Shown: one piece after another, positions 35,998 to 45,662 of the stretch
Layout of the letters: each line of letters opens with the position of its first letter
Position numbering within the stretch: position 1 is the first letter of the stretch
Source of the DNA: Methanolobus mangrovi
GTDB taxonomy: Archaea > Halobacteriota > Methanosarcinia > Methanosarcinales > Methanosarcinaceae
DNA length: 64,000 nucleotides
Direction: 5' to 3'
Assembly (NCBI RefSeq): GCF_031312535.1
Contig: NZ_CP133594.1
Location: forward strand, 2,089,934-2,153,933
Made by a program: the position numbers and the translations under genes
The notes under the pieces: model-generated
Seen by the model: the letters and a program-made list of their open reading frames with translations, nothing else
Told to the model about the DNA's origin: nothing
The model's database searches: none

Positions 35998-36282
35998 TCA
36001 AGCCTTTGCCATTTCAGCTTCCATCTTCAGACCAATCTCAATGGCTTTCTCCGGGGTCATTATAGGAATGGTCTCAAGTTTTGAGATATCTTTCCATGGG
36101 AACGTAGCTCTGGCATATGCTTCTTCATTATCGAGTTCATAAACGATAAAGAACCTGCATGAGGATATGTCTAGCCACTCTGATATTACATTATAGCCTT
36201 TCGGGTATTCCCATGACCTATATCGTTTATCCATCTCCTCGTTGTCTTTTGGTTCCCACGTCATTATATCCATGAACAACAT
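35998..36282 (-). CDS. Small DUF3303-like protein
   Basis: A 94-residue protein starting MLFMDIMTWEP, with WEYPKGYNVISEWLD and a C-terminal helix. The pattern resembles the DUF3303 family, which has a dimeric alpha/beta-barrel-like fold. The function is unknown. The SD (AAAGGAGGGTGG, 5 nt before the ATG) is among the strongest in the window, suggesting high translation. Confidence 0.7.
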   Translation of the reverse strand: MLFMDIMTWEPKDNEEMDKRYRSWEYPKGYNVISEWLDISSCRFFIVYELDNEEAYARATFPWKDISKLETIPIMTPEKAIEIGLKMEAEMAKA

Positions 36283-36484
36283 TTATCCACCCTCCTTTAA
36301 CTTCTTATTTGTTTTTCTTGATAATATATTATTCAACAAGCTGATATTTATTTATTGCTAAAAAAAACTTTTTTAATATACTGATTATTAGCAGATATTA
36401 TCGGCCAGCAAAACTAACATGATCGGGCACGAACGAATTAATTCAGCAGGTTCTGGATAAAATAGAAAAATAAGTATTATTCGC

Positions 36485-36524
36485 TCTCTTTAACATCAGC
36501 TTTCTTGATTCGATGTTAGAGAGA
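36485..36524 (-). terminator. Hairpin terminator after nth
   Basis: 13-bp stem (36485-36497 with 36512-36524), one pair being a G-T wobble. It begins 19 nt past the nth stop and is followed on the minus strand by ACTTATTTTTC. Confidence 0.55.
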
Positions 36525-36542
36525 CACCATTAATCCTCATTT

Positions 36543-37190
36543 TCAAGCTTCACTTGAAGGACACAGTTCGTTCACAACACAAACCCCACACTTCGGTCTC
36601 CGTGCGATACACACATTCCTTCCGTGGAGTATCAGTGTCATGGAAAGGTTCTCAAGGTCTTTCTTTTCTGCAAGGCTCATCAGGTCGATCTCTATCTTTT
36701 TAGGGTCACTGTTCCGGGTAAAGCCAAGTTTCTGTGAAAGCCGGGTTACGTGTGTATCCACTGCAATGCCTTCAATGATGTCAAATCCCCTTGCCAGAAC
36801 TATATTGGCCGTTTTTCTTCCCACGCCTGGCAGTTTAAGCAGATCTTCCATGGTGTTTGGAACTTTTCCATCGAATTCGGTGAGGATGAGCTGTGCACTT
36901 CCGATGATGTGCTTTGCTTTCTGGTGATAGAAACCTGTGGTGTAGATATCCTTTCCAAGTTCATCCAGACTTGCATTGGCAAAATCCTCTACGCTGGGAT
37001 ACTTTTTGAACAGTACCTGTGTGACCTTGTTAACCTGTTTATCAGTACACTGGGCAGAAAGGATTGTTGCAACCATCAGTTCCAGGGGATTATTAAAATG
37101 AAGCATGGGCTCAGCATTGGGATACTCATCCTGCAGCATCTCAAAAATTAGGTTGAAATTTTCTCTGTTATCAGGTGCCGGGGATTGCAT
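36543..37190 (-). CDS. nth: Endonuclease III
   Basis: DNA glycosylase/AP lyase for oxidised pyrimidines. The HhH motif LPGVGRKTANIVL, the catalytic aspartate in AVDTHVTRLSQKLG and the C-terminal 4Fe-4S ligands (C-x6-C-x2-C-x5-C in CIARRPKCGVCVVNELC) are all present. The frame continues upstream, antisense to nothing known, into the por 3' region. Homology begins at the ATGs at 37196/37190, giving 215-217 residues, the usual length. Confidence 0.95.
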   Translation of the reverse strand: MQSPAPDNRENFNLIFEMLQDEYPNAEPMLHFNNPLELMVATILSAQCTDKQVNKVTQVLFKKYPSVEDFANASLDELGKDIYTTGFYHQKAKHIIGSAQLILTEFDGKVPNTMEDLLKLPGVGRKTANIVLARGFDIIEGIAVDTHVTRLSQKLGFTRNSDPKKIEIDLMSLAEKKDLENLSMTLILHGRNVCIARRPKCGVCVVNELCPSSEA

Positions 37191-37278
37191 GGTCATGGGA
37201 AAAGATATGGTATGATACCTTTTATGTCTATTCAGTACCCCATCATTTCGACTAGAACTTAAAATAATAACAAGTATA

Positions 37279-37298
37279 ATAAAAAAAGAAGAAAAAGA
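37279..37298 (-). terminator. U-tract terminator after porB
   Basis: The same 20-base tract as after ftr (5359-5378), again starting exactly 7 nt past the stop codon and without an obvious hairpin. Confidence 0.6.
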
Positions 37299-37305
37299 TA
37301 CGGGT

Positions 37306-38181
37306 TTAGAGCCCGTACATTTCAATGTTCTTGTCAGCGAGTGCCTGGATCTTAGCGATCTCTTCAGCTCCGCCTTCCATCTTGAAGAGGTGGCTGAAAC
37401 GACGCTGCATCTTGAGATAGTCTTCAACAGGCCTAACGTTCTTTCCAATCTTCCTTACCTTGGTAACTTCGCCTTCTTCAACTTCGTACAGTGGCCAGAG
37501 ACCTGTCTGTACAGCCATTTTGGCTACCTCTACGGTCTTGGAAGTGTCGAATCCCCATCCTGTTGTACATGGAGCATGTGCGTGAATATAGGTTGGACCT
37601 TCGATGTCTACGGCCTTCTTCACCTTATTGATCATGTCCTTTGGATATCCGATGGATGTGGTTGCGACATATGGTGCACCGTGTGCTACCATAATAGCAG
37701 GCATGTTCTTCTTTGGTCTGTCGTTACCGAAGGAAACCTTTCCAGCAGGGCTTGTTGTGGTTGATGCGTTGTATGGTGTTGCACCACTTCTCTGAACACC
37801 GGTGTTCATGTAAGCCTCATTGTCGATACAGACGTAAGTGAGGTCGTGACCTCTCTCAAAGGCTCCGGAAATGGAACGCATACCTATGTCAAGTGTTGCA
37901 CCGTCTCCACCCATCACAAGTACCTTGGTGTTCTGTTTCTTGCCAAGGGCCTTCAGGGCAGCCTCAACACCAGACCCAACAGCAGCTGCATTCTCGAAAA
38001 GTGAGTGTACCCATGGTACATCCCATGCAGTTTCAGGGAACGGGGTGGTCATAACTTCAAGACATCCGGTAGGATTGATAACTATACAGTCCTCTCCGGC
38101 GCCCATAAGTGCGAACTTTGCAGCCATTGCGTCACAGCAACCTGCACATCCTCTGTGTCCCGGGGCTAACAATGATTTCAT
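37306..38181 (-). CDS. porB: Pyruvate:ferredoxin oxidoreductase beta subunit
   Basis: Thiamine-diphosphate-binding subunit. The TPP motif [12 protein letters not shown] is near residue 90. The N-terminal CAGCCDA and further cysteines bind the 4Fe-4S cluster. The complex interconverts pyruvate and acetyl-CoA plus CO2 with ferredoxin and mainly serves pyruvate synthesis in methanogens. It overlaps porA by an ATGA junction. Confidence 0.96.
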   Translation of the reverse strand: MKSLLAPGHRGCAGCCDAMAAKFALMGAGEDCIVINPTGCLEVMTTPFPETAWDVPWVHSLFENAAAVGSGVEAALKALGKKQNTKVLVMGGDGATLDIGMRSISGAFERGHDLTYVCIDNEAYMNTGVQRSGATPYNASTTTSPAGKVSFGNDRPKKNMPAIMVAHGAPYVATTSIGYPKDMINKVKKAVDIEGPTYIHAHAPCTTGWGFDTSKTVEVAKMAVQTGLWPLYEVEEGEVTKVRKIGKNVRPVEDYLKMQRRFSHLFKMEGGAEEIAKIQALADKNIEMYGL

Positions 38182-39392
38182 ATTAGTTCCTCCTTCAGGT
38201 CGGTAAACTGGCTCTCGATCTTGATACCTGTCTTCATGACTTCCTGTGCCTCATCGACAATCTTCTCGATAAGGTCTACCTTGATGTCACGTCCGCCGTG
38301 GCCGATCATATAGCCGACAATAGGTACGTCGAGTTTGGTATTGTAAAGGGAAGACTTTGTTTCTGTGAAAAGTGCGCCTTCATTCAGTCCAAGTGAAATG
38401 TTCTTGTCAAGTACGACAACGACCTTTGCATCCTTCAGAGCGTTCCTGATAGCTTCTGCAGGGAATGGCCTGAAGGACCTGACCTTCAAAAGACCGACTT
38501 TTACATTCCTGTCCCTGAGTTTATCAATGACGTCCTTAATGGTTCCGATAATGGATCCCATTGCCATGATGATGACTTCTGCATCATCTGTTCGATACTC
38601 GTCAATAAGTCCTCCGTAGTATCTTCCGTATACGTCGTAGAATTCATTAGCTACATCCTCTATTTTCTTAAGAGATTTTTGCATTGCCTGTTCCTGCAGG
38701 TATCTGAATTCAGTGTAGTAGTTAGGATCTGCAAATGCACCGAAACTCATTGGGTTCTTAGGGTCAAGAACAAAGTCCGGTTCAAATGCAGGCAGGAATT
38801 CATCTGTTAAGTCCTGTTCAAGAAGTACAACAGGTTCGTAAACGTGTGACAGGATAAAACCGTCCATACAGACCATTGAAGGCATAAGGATGTCCTTGTC
38901 CTCTGAGATCTTGTATGCCTGTGCGGTCATATCTGAGATTTCCTGTGTGTTCTCTGCGTAGAGCTGTAACCAACCGGTGTCTCTCTGGGAAATTGCATCC
39001 TGGTGGTCGTTCCATATGCTGATAGGAGCACTGACAGCCCTGTTTGCAATGGTCATCACAACAGGCAGTCTCATACCGGAGATGTTGAACAGTACCTCAT
39101 GCATGAGTTCAAGACCCTGTGATGTTGTAGCTGAGTAACACCTTGCACCAGCAGCTGAAGCACCGACCAGTGCTGAGAGTGCTGAGAACTCGGATTCTAC
39201 ATTGATGTATTCACAGTTTGGTATTTCACCATCTGCCATGAATTGTGAGAGATCTTCAACTATGTGGGTCTGTGGTGTGATAGGGTATGCTGAAATTACA
39301 TTTGGTCTGCAGACCTTAGCAGCATGTGCAACAGCATATGATCCTTCGACAACAACCATCTTTTTCTTGTCAAGTTTGTTTTCAGGTGCCAT
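38178..39392 (-). CDS. porA: Pyruvate:ferredoxin oxidoreductase alpha subunit
   Basis: 404 residues with the substrate-domain signature SAYPITPQT near residue 38, then [13 protein letters not shown] and [16 protein letters not shown]. Third gene of porC-porD-porA-porB. Its ATG abuts the porD stop codon directly (TAA complement adjacent to ATG), implying coupled translation. Confidence 0.96.
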   Translation of the reverse strand: MAPENKLDKKKMVVVEGSYAVAHAAKVCRPNVISAYPITPQTHIVEDLSQFMADGEIPNCEYINVESEFSALSALVGASAAGARCYSATTSQGLELMHEVLFNISGMRLPVVMTIANRAVSAPISIWNDHQDAISQRDTGWLQLYAENTQEISDMTAQAYKISEDKDILMPSMVCMDGFILSHVYEPVVLLEQDLTDEFLPAFEPDFVLDPKNPMSFGAFADPNYYTEFRYLQEQAMQKSLKKIEDVANEFYDVYGRYYGGLIDEYRTDDAEVIIMAMGSIIGTIKDVIDKLRDRNVKVGLLKVRSFRPFPAEAIRNALKDAKVVVVLDKNISLGLNEGALFTETKSSLYNTKLDVPIVGYMIGHGGRDIKVDLIEKIVDEAQEVMKTGIKIESQFTDLKEELI

Positions 39393-39653
39393 TTATTTCT
39401 CCTCCAGAACCATGGTAATTGCATCCTTTGGACATTCGTTCGCACAGATTCCGCATCCTTTGCAGAAATCATAGTCGAACTCGAAGAATCCGTCATCCCT
39501 TGGGTTTATTGAACTGTCAGGACACAGAAGTTCACACAACTTGCATTTAATGCATTTCTCGTAGTCGTAAACTGGCTTGAAAGTTCTCCATCCACCTGTC
39601 TTGTTGACTCTGGTGGTACCTGCTTCACAGACTCCTCCGGGAAGAATTTTCAT
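39393..39653 (-). CDS. porD: Pyruvate:ferredoxin oxidoreductase delta (ferredoxin) subunit
   Basis: 86-residue subunit with two 4Fe-4S motifs, [12 protein letters not shown] and [12 protein letters not shown]. It passes electrons from the catalytic subunits to free ferredoxin. It overlaps porC by an ATGA junction. Confidence 0.96.
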   Translation of the reverse strand: MKILPGGVCEAGTTRVNKTGGWRTFKPVYDYEKCIKCKLCELLCPDSSINPRDDGFFEFDYDFCKGCGICANECPKDAITMVLEEK

Positions 39654-40198
39654 TTCTTAGCCTCCTTCATCATGTTGTATGCTTCCTGGATAGCTTCAGC
39701 GTTCCTGTCTCCGACCTTGCCAGGGAATCTTTCCTTGACAGCTTCTTTGATGGATTCAGGTTCTATCTCGCCTGTTGCACCTGCAAAGGCACCCAGAAGT
39801 ACAGTGTTAACAATAGGTCTGCCGATGATGTCCAGTGCGATCTTTGTTGCATTCACTGTCATTATCTTTGCCTTTGTGTCAATGTCGAACGTGTCAGCAT
39901 CGAAGTCACTGTTGATAATTAGTATTCCGTCCTCTTTGAGACCACTTGCAACATCTACAACCTCAAGGAGTGTTGGATCCTGTACAATAACATAGTCAGG
40001 TTCGTAGATCTGGCTTCTAAGCCTGATGGGTTCGTTATTGATCCTGGTGAATGCCTGGACCGGTGCACCCCTTCTTTCCACTCCGAATGCAGGGAAAGCC
40101 TGACTGTATTTCCCGTCTGCAAAAGCAGCAACAGCCAAAAGTTCAGCGGCTGTGACAGAGCCCTGGCCACCCCGGCCGTGTATTCGTATTTCTTTCAT
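39650..40198 (-). CDS. porC: Pyruvate:ferredoxin oxidoreductase gamma subunit
   Basis: 182-residue subunit with [17 protein letters not shown] at the start and [13 protein letters not shown], both typical of the gamma subunit. First gene of the operon. GGAG precedes the ATG at 8 nt, and AT-rich TATA-like sequence lies 35-75 nt upstream. Confidence 0.96.
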   Translation of the reverse strand: MKEIRIHGRGGQGSVTAAELLAVAAFADGKYSQAFPAFGVERRGAPVQAFTRINNEPIRLRSQIYEPDYVIVQDPTLLEVVDVASGLKEDGILIINSDFDADTFDIDTKAKIMTVNATKIALDIIGRPIVNTVLLGAFAGATGEIEPESIKEAVKERFPGKVGDRNAEAIQEAYNMMKEAKK

Positions 40199-40472
40199 CT
40201 AGAATTCTCCATAAACCATGTGTAATAATAGATATAACAATTTATTCCGATATTCGATCAAACGTTTTTATTCGGGTAACATTGCGCATGTATAGTGTCG
40301 AACTTGATGCCGAAAAAGCATGAGATTTTTCGTCAACTGACGTTAAATGCAATGTTTAATTGTGTAGAATCGATTAATTACTATTTAGTCTTTCGGTAAT
40401 TTACACCGTTACTTTTCTACATAATAATATTTTTCAGAGAATCAATGCGAATGGTGCAGATCATAAAAAGAA
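40199..40472. other. Intergenic region upstream of porCDAB
   Basis: 274 nt between the porC start and the end of the dus gene. It contains AT-rich promoter-like sequence for por (GTTATATCTATT on the minus strand, about 35 nt upstream). I see no gene or RNA here. Confidence 0.4.
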
Positions 40473-41429
40473 TCATTCGACATGCTTGCACATTTCATCA
40501 AGACTTTGAAGTATTTCTTCAATGTTCGCTGCAGTATCAATGCTCTTCCGTATATGCCTGCCATTTCTCATCCCGCGGGTGAACCATTGAGCTTGCGCTT
40601 TTATGTGCACAGTATGCATCAGTTCATACTCTTCCAGAAGGCCAAAATATTCCCGAATATCTGCAACCCTCTGACTGCATTCTTCATATTCGAGCATTTC
40701 ACCTGTTCCAAGATAGTGAGATATCCTTTTGAAAAGGAAAGGATTGCCCATTGCAGCCCTTCCGATCATGATGGCGTCACAATCTGTATATTCCAGCGTC
40801 TGCTGTGCTGAGATCTCGTCCATTATGTCGCCATTGGCTATTACCGGAATACTGAGTTCCTGTTTGATCTTTCGAACATAGTCATGGTCTGCTTTTCCTG
40901 AGTACTGCTGTTGCCTTGTCCTTCCATGAACAGTTATTGCCGTGGCTCCGGCACTCTCTATCAGGTGTGCTATCTCCAGGGTCTTATCCATATCCGGAAG
41001 AATACGTATCTTGGCAGTGACAGGGGTAGATAGGTTATCTGAGAGTTCTTTTACAATCTCATGAATTAGCTCGGGTGATTTGAGAAGAGCCGATCCACAG
41101 CCATCCTTTGTCAGGAGTTTTGCAGGACAGCCAAAATTAACATCAATTATCTCCGGACGATATACCTCTTCGATCCTGAGTGCTGCAGTTGTCATTATTT
41201 CCGGGGAATTCCCGAATATCTGTATCCCAAGAGGTCTTTCATCCTCACAGCTTATCCCGCGATTGATGGTTTTTTTATTTTCGTATATGACAGCGTCTGC
41301 ACTTATCATTTCTGAATAAGTAAGAGAAGCTCCGTACTGCCTGCACATCAGGCGAAACGGCAGGTTAGTCACGTTGGACATGGGAGCGAGCAGGATGTTA
41401 CCGGGGATTTTAAGATCTGCAATCTTCAT
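40473..41429 (-). CDS. tRNA-dihydrouridine synthase
   Basis: FMN enzyme reducing uridines in tRNA D-loops. PMSNVTNLPFR lies at the N-terminus and the catalytic cysteine is in NFGCPAK, followed by DGCGSALLKSP. TVHGRTRQQQYSG and ANGDI bind the flavin phosphate. The 318-residue length matches the DusB-like/archaeal Dus group. Confidence 0.93.
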   Translation of the reverse strand: MKIADLKIPGNILLAPMSNVTNLPFRLMCRQYGASLTYSEMISADAVIYENKKTINRGISCEDERPLGIQIFGNSPEIMTTAALRIEEVYRPEIIDVNFGCPAKLLTKDGCGSALLKSPELIHEIVKELSDNLSTPVTAKIRILPDMDKTLEIAHLIESAGATAITVHGRTRQQQYSGKADHDYVRKIKQELSIPVIANGDIMDEISAQQTLEYTDCDAIMIGRAAMGNPFLFKRISHYLGTGEMLEYEECSQRVADIREYFGLLEEYELMHTVHIKAQAQWFTRGMRNGRHIRKSIDTAANIEEILQSLDEMCKHVE

Positions 41430-41604
41430 GTTGATCTATGTTGCTGGTGGTGTTGAGATTCCAATGCCAGCTAATTGTTGTAAATTTAATATGTAATCGG
41501 AAGTGTTCTATCAAAGGGTATACTAATATATATGTAGGATGTATGGAAAAATCTATTGAAATAACTCTTATTCACATAATTTTACAAAATTAACAGGTTC
41601 ATCT

Positions 41605-42141
41605 ATGACAAAGATCTTAGCTTTTGTAGGAATGCCAGCTTCAGGCAAATCAGAGGCATCATCGGTTCTGCGCCGGAAGGGTATTACAGTCATCAACATG
41701 GGTGATGTGATCAGGGAAGAAGTTGTCCGCAGGGGACTGGAACCCACAGATGCAAACACTGGCGGAGTAGGTACCGACCTGCGCGAAAAGGAAGGTACGG
41801 ATGCCGTTGCAATACGTTGTATACCAAAGATAAAGGCTGCAAATGAAGATTTTATCGGTATTGACGGTGTACGCAGTGTTGCCGAGGTGGAGCGTTTCAA
41901 AGAGGCATTCGGAGATGATTTTACTCTGGTATCAGTTGATTCTCCAATCGAATTGAGATTTGCACGTGTCCTGGCCCGCAAGAGAAGCGATGACATGCAG
42001 GATATCAGTGCCCTGAAGATCAGGGATGAACGTGAACTTGGCTGGGGTATGGGCGAGGCAATGGAGATCGCTGATATTGTTGTTGATAATGAGGGCACCC
42101 TCGAAGAGTTCAGGGAAAAGATAATAGGACTTCTGGATTAG
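41605..42141 (+). CDS. UPF0200 P-loop nucleotide kinase-like protein
   Basis: A 178-residue P-loop protein with Walker A GMPASGKS (9-16). The fold resembles dephospho-CoA/adenylate kinases. The archaeal UPF0200 family is highly conserved but uncharacterised. Followed after 5 nt by the UPF0201 gene and then a TIM-barrel gene, so these form a three-gene operon. Confidence 0.88.
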   Translation: MTKILAFVGMPASGKSEASSVLRRKGITVINMGDVIREEVVRRGLEPTDANTGGVGTDLREKEGTDAVAIRCIPKIKAANEDFIGIDGVRSVAEVERFKEAFGDDFTLVSVDSPIELRFARVLARKRSDDMQDISALKIRDERELGWGMGEAMEIADIVVDNEGTLEEFREKIIGLLD

Positions 42142-42146
42142 GTATC

Positions 42147-42590
42147 ATGATACATGTTGAAATTTACGCGGATGTAAATCCGACAGAAAGCAGGGATAAA
42201 GTACACTCTGCACTCAGCCAGATATTTCCTGACACTGAATTTGAATTTGAGGAACTTTCACAGCACAGTGGAAGATTCTCTGCTAAGAGTGATATCTACG
42301 CTCTGAAACATCTTCACTACCTTATCAGGGAAGAGGAGATTATAGACACCTCCCGCACAAGGCTGAATGTGGGATTGTCAGAAGATGAGATGTCTACTTC
42401 TTTTATTATCAGTAAGCAGGTTGCCACAGTTGGTCGCCTGAACTATCCTGCACAGGAAGAAACCCTCGGTTCTATCAATATCACTGTGAGAGCTGATTCA
42501 GTGGAAGAATTCGAAAGATTCTACGACTGGCTGACCCCACCAACCGAGGATGGGGTTCCTGATTTTGAAAATGATATAAAGGATGTTTAA
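42147..42590 (+). CDS. UPF0201 RNA-binding-like protein
   Basis: A 147-residue protein of the archaeal UPF0201 family, with VNPTESRDKV near the N-terminus and FIISKQVATVGRLNYP in the middle. The fold has been likened to ribosomal protein L5. The pairing with UPF0200 suggests a shared RNA-related role, which is inference. Confidence 0.85.
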   Translation: MIHVEIYADVNPTESRDKVHSALSQIFPDTEFEFEELSQHSGRFSAKSDIYALKHLHYLIREEEIIDTSRTRLNVGLSEDEMSTSFIISKQVATVGRLNYPAQEETLGSINITVRADSVEEFERFYDWLTPPTEDGVPDFENDIKDV

Positions 42591-42591
42591 G

Positions 42592-43365
42592 ATGAATATC
42601 AGGAACCTGAGTTACTCATCACGTGCAGCCGTTGAAGACCCATTCAACTGGGCTTACAGCCTTGAGGATATGGGTTATACCGGCTGGGAAATAGTCCAGG
42701 AAGGCTCACAGTGCCTTAATGATGAGAATCTGGCACAGGTTCGTGATATACTTGAAACAACCGACCTTACTCTTACAATGCACCTGCCGTTCTCGGATAT
42801 GAATATGGCAGGTCTTAACAGCGGCATACACAATGAAGTGATGCGCCAGATGAAGTATTATCTGGAAATGGCATCAGGTCTTGTAGAACTGGCGGTGCTG
42901 CATCCGGGTTATCTTTCCCCTTACGGCGGTCAGGTTCCTGAAAAAGCCTGGCAGGTGAATATCGAATCCATCCAGCAACTCTGCGATTTTGCAGTAGACA
43001 GAGGCATTCTCATTGCTGTTGAGAACATGCCGGAGATTCCCAAGATATTCGGTAAGGTCCCTGATGAAATGCTGGACATACTAGAACAGGTGGACAGGGA
43101 TAACGTGGGCATGACCCTTGATGTGGGACACGCCAATACCATGGGACTTGTGGACGAGTTCGTGGACAAATGCTTCGATCACATCAAGCACATGCATATC
43201 CATGACAACCACGGAACCCACGATGAGCACCTTCCTCTAGGACAGGGCAGCATCGACTGGAAAAAGCTCATGGGAAGTCTTTCAGGTTACAAAGGCAGGC
43301 TCGTTACTGAAATGGGCAGCCTTGATGAAGGCAGGCAGTGTATTGAGTTCCTGAACAACCTCTAG
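42592..43365 (+). CDS. Sugar phosphate isomerase/epimerase-like TIM barrel
   Basis: AP-endonuclease-2/xylose-isomerase-like fold. Metal-site motifs are visible: HLPFSD near 65, LAVLHPGY, IAVENMPEIP, TLDVGHAN, HMHIHDNHG and a final TEMGS. An ATG at 42583 lies before the upstream stop, but AAAGGATG spaces better to 42592 (257 residues). The substrate is unknown. Third gene of the UPF0200/0201 operon. Confidence 0.85.
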   Translation: MNIRNLSYSSRAAVEDPFNWAYSLEDMGYTGWEIVQEGSQCLNDENLAQVRDILETTDLTLTMHLPFSDMNMAGLNSGIHNEVMRQMKYYLEMASGLVELAVLHPGYLSPYGGQVPEKAWQVNIESIQQLCDFAVDRGILIAVENMPEIPKIFGKVPDEMLDILEQVDRDNVGMTLDVGHANTMGLVDEFVDKCFDHIKHMHIHDNHGTHDEHLPLGQGSIDWKKLMGSLSGYKGRLVTEMGSLDEGRQCIEFLNNL

Positions 43366-43421
43366 TTCACCGAAAAACAGAAAAGTGTGAACTAATCACA
43401 AAACATAAACAAATCTTCTTT

Positions 43422-43592
43422 TTATTCTTCCAGCCTGCCGTGCCTGCGGTCTATATCATCCATCTGGTCCAGCAGTTTGCGGATGGCCGCCCTTATGGCA
43501 TCAGCCTGTGTAATGAACTTCTTGTTGTCTCCAACATGTCTGTTAAGGTCATCTAGGAGTTCCTGGGGAATGTCAACACTTACTTTTGGCAT
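43422..43592 (-). CDS. Ribbon-helix-helix transcriptional regulator
   Basis: A 56-residue protein. The N-terminal strand MPKVSVDIPQELLDDL is followed by a helix-turn-helix ADAIRAAIRKLLDQM, the standard MetJ/Arc-type layout binding DNA as a dimer of ribbons. A GGTGA SD precedes the ATG. A perfect 12-bp palindrome lies 26-37 nt upstream, a possible autoregulatory operator. Confidence 0.8.
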   Translation of the reverse strand: MPKVSVDIPQELLDDLNRHVGDNKKFITQADAIRAAIRKLLDQMDDIDRRHGRLEE

Positions 43593-43617
43593 GGTTTCAC
43601 CATTTTAAAAACAAAGA

Positions 43618-43629
43618 TAGATTAATCTA
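43618..43629 (-). promoter_or_regulatory. 12-bp palindrome upstream of the RHH gene
   Basis: TAGATTAATCTA is a perfect palindrome at the expected position of the RHH gene core promoter. It is AT-rich, so a TATA function is also possible. Confidence 0.4.
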
Positions 43630-43669
43630 ATGAGATTTAACCTTTTATAGAAAAAGAGATTGTAAGATG

Positions 43670-43743
43670 CGAGCCGGAAGGGAGTTGAACCCCTGGCCTA
43701 CGGATTAAGAGTCCGTCGCTCTGCCTGGCTAAGCTACCGGCCC
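43670..43743 (-). tRNA. tRNA-Lys (anticodon CTT)
   Basis: The 74-nt minus-strand sequence folds fully. Acceptor GGGCCGG/CCGGCTC, D-stem GCTT/GAGC, anticodon stem ACGGA/TCCGT with loop CTCTTAA (anticodon CTT), T-stem AGGGG/CCCTT with TTCAACT loop, discriminator G. No intron and no encoded CCA. Confidence 0.95.
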
Positions 43744-43787
43744 GCGTTGTTGTGCTCAGTTGAGCGAGACATCCATACGTACTAGCT

Positions 43788-43798
43788 TGATATATACG
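43788..43798 (-). promoter_or_regulatory. TATA box of tRNA-Lys
   Basis: Minus-strand CGTATATATCA, about 50 nt before the mature tRNA, leaving a leader of about 25 nt to be removed by RNase P. Confidence 0.5.
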
Positions 43799-43826
43799 TT
43801 TCGGTTAAGGATGTTTGAGAGGGAGC

Positions 43827-45662
43827 TCAAACATGCTTCACAACACATCTGGTTAGTCCCATAATCTCAACCATATCACTGTTATCGGGGCTCTGCACTA
43901 TCATTTGCCCTTTTTTGAGGTATGGGATACGCTTCTCAAATTCTTTTTTAACCTTGATTGTAGTGATGGCCGCATCGTTGCTAAGGTTAAGGATGACGCG
44001 CGTGTTTATCTGCTTGAAGATTGTGTCATCGATATCCTGTGGGTCCTGTGTTATCAAAAAGAGTCCCAGCCCTTCCTTTCTTCCCTGACGCGCTGCATCT
44101 GCGAATTTGGAGATGAGCCGCCTTGAATGTTCACCGCCCGCCTTTGCAAGATAGCGGTGCGCCTCATCAAGTCCCAGAATGATGGGTGTTTCCTTCACAG
44201 CAGCCTCGCCGGAAGTGTTCAGTTTGTTATCCACTATAATGCTCATCAAAGTGAGGGTTATGATGTCGCGTATGCGTGAGTTGGTTATGTACTCCGTTGG
44301 GAACACACTGACCTGTCCGGGCTTGAATATCTGTCCAAGTATCTCGCTGATCGGCCTTGCGGGCTGGTCGAAGACCCTTGCAAGGGCCCGGTTCTTCACC
44401 CTGCGTGCGATACCGTCATAGGATGATTCGTGTATCTTGCCACTCTCCACATAATAGTCCCTTGTGGCATCATCACCAATGAAGTCCATGAAACCACCGT
44501 ATGTGTGCTGACCGCCCTTCTTGAAGTAATCATCAAGCAAAACATCAACTCCCACATATTGCAGTTCTGTCATGCCCACAGGTGCGATAAGCCATGAATT
44601 GTTGCGTACCATCTCAAAAGGTATGGTAAACTCTACCTGTTCAGCCCTTGACCTGCCTGTATATCCCTCACCCTCGACCTTTGCCACAAAGGTCTTGGTG
44701 TTCTTGCATGCACCGAAATTGACCTTCTCAGCACTGAACCTGAAGTCATCGTCATCTGTGATGTCTGGGTTATCCTCAAAGATTTGTGAGTACTCATCCT
44801 GCGGGTCCATTATCACAAGACAGGGATTTCTCTTCTCTTCGGAGCCGCGAAGGTTGTAACGGTTGTTCTCACTCATGAACTGGCGCAGGATATTCTTAGT
44901 AAGGAAGGTCTTTCCAGTACCTGTACTGCCGCAGACAAGCATATGCCTGAATATCAGGGGGTCGCCCATCGAGTAATCATTCCTCAGATAATATGGAACA
45001 GTTGGGGGCACCGCATGTGTCCTGACAAGCTCCCCGCCAACGCTCAGGTGCCCAAGGAAAATACCCTCTTCCGGGATATTGAGACCTGTCTGTATCTTTA
45101 TCTTCTCGGTAACAGGCAGTATGGGAGTGTTAGGGCGTGGTATCCTGTCGCTCATTCTCCTGGAGAGAGTTCCTTCCTTATCCTTTGGTTCATAAAGGAT
45201 ACAAATAGGGTCCAGGTAAGCCAGGAACTTGTAATCCACTTCATCAGTAGTATTGGATTGCAGCATTCTGCGGGAGTGTATCTCTGTGGCATCATCAACC
45301 GCAAACTCCTGTAAATACTGGAGCTTCCATATTCTTGCAAAGAGGTCTTCGTCACCATATGGCACCATGACATATGTCCCGAGTCTCACTTTCTGACGGT
45401 GGGAAGTTGTAATGTATCCGGTTATCCTTGCCCCGTCTTCTGTAATCTCCAGAGGGTCTATTCCTGTGGTGATTATGCCAAAGGCATCATCAGAAACACC
45501 ATTTTGCCTGTTTAAGAGAAATGTTATCTCAGGTTCGAATTCCTCAAACAATTCATCTGTTCCATCTCCGGCGACAGAACTCTCACTTTTGAATTCCCCG
45601 GTGGTCCTGTCCTTTTCATCGTTCCTGTCTTTTACAAAAGAAAGTATGTCCTCATCTCTCAC
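43827..45662 (-). CDS. herA: HerA-like bipolar DNA helicase/translocase
   Basis: Hexameric ATPase of the HerA/FtsK class acting in DNA end resection. The N-terminal 200 residues form a HAS-barrel-like beta region. Walker A is GSTGTGKT (245-252) and Walker B is IILGLDEAHRYL. A GTG start overlaps the nurA stop as GTGA, so translation is coupled. The gene order nurA-herA is the usual archaeal pairing, but mre11 and rad50 are not in the window. Confidence 0.92.
   Translation of the reverse strand: MRDEDILSFVKDRNDEKDRTTGEFKSESSVAGDGTDELFEEFEPEITFLLNRQNGVSDDAFGIITTGIDPLEITEDGARITGYITTSHRQKVRLGTYVMVPYGDEDLFARIWKLQYLQEFAVDDATEIHSRRMLQSNTTDEVDYKFLAYLDPICILYEPKDKEGTLSRRMSDRIPRPNTPILPVTEKIKIQTGLNIPEEGIFLGHLSVGGELVRTHAVPPTVPYYLRNDYSMGDPLIFRHMLVCGSTGTGKTFLTKNILRQFMSENNRYNLRGSEEKRNPCLVIMDPQDEYSQIFEDNPDITDDDDFRFSAEKVNFGACKNTKTFVAKVEGEGYTGRSRAEQVEFTIPFEMVRNNSWLIAPVGMTELQYVGVDVLLDDYFKKGGQHTYGGFMDFIGDDATRDYYVESGKIHESSYDGIARRVKNRALARVFDQPARPISEILGQIFKPGQVSVFPTEYITNSRIRDIITLTLMSIIVDNKLNTSGEAAVKETPIILGLDEAHRYLAKAGGEHSRRLISKFADAARQGRKEGLGLFLITQDPQDIDDTIFKQINTRVILNLSNDAAITTIKVKKEFEKRIPYLKKGQMIVQSPDNSDMVEIMGLTRCVVKHV

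Noticed and set aside
37191-37448. 84-residue N-terminal extension of endonuclease III
   Set aside because: Low-complexity, serine/arginine-rich sequence read antisense to the por 3' end; homology to Nth begins at the inner ATGs.
43812-43833. 8-bp hairpin at the herA 3' end as terminator
   Set aside because: It covers the stop codon and no T-run follows on the minus strand, so support is too weak.
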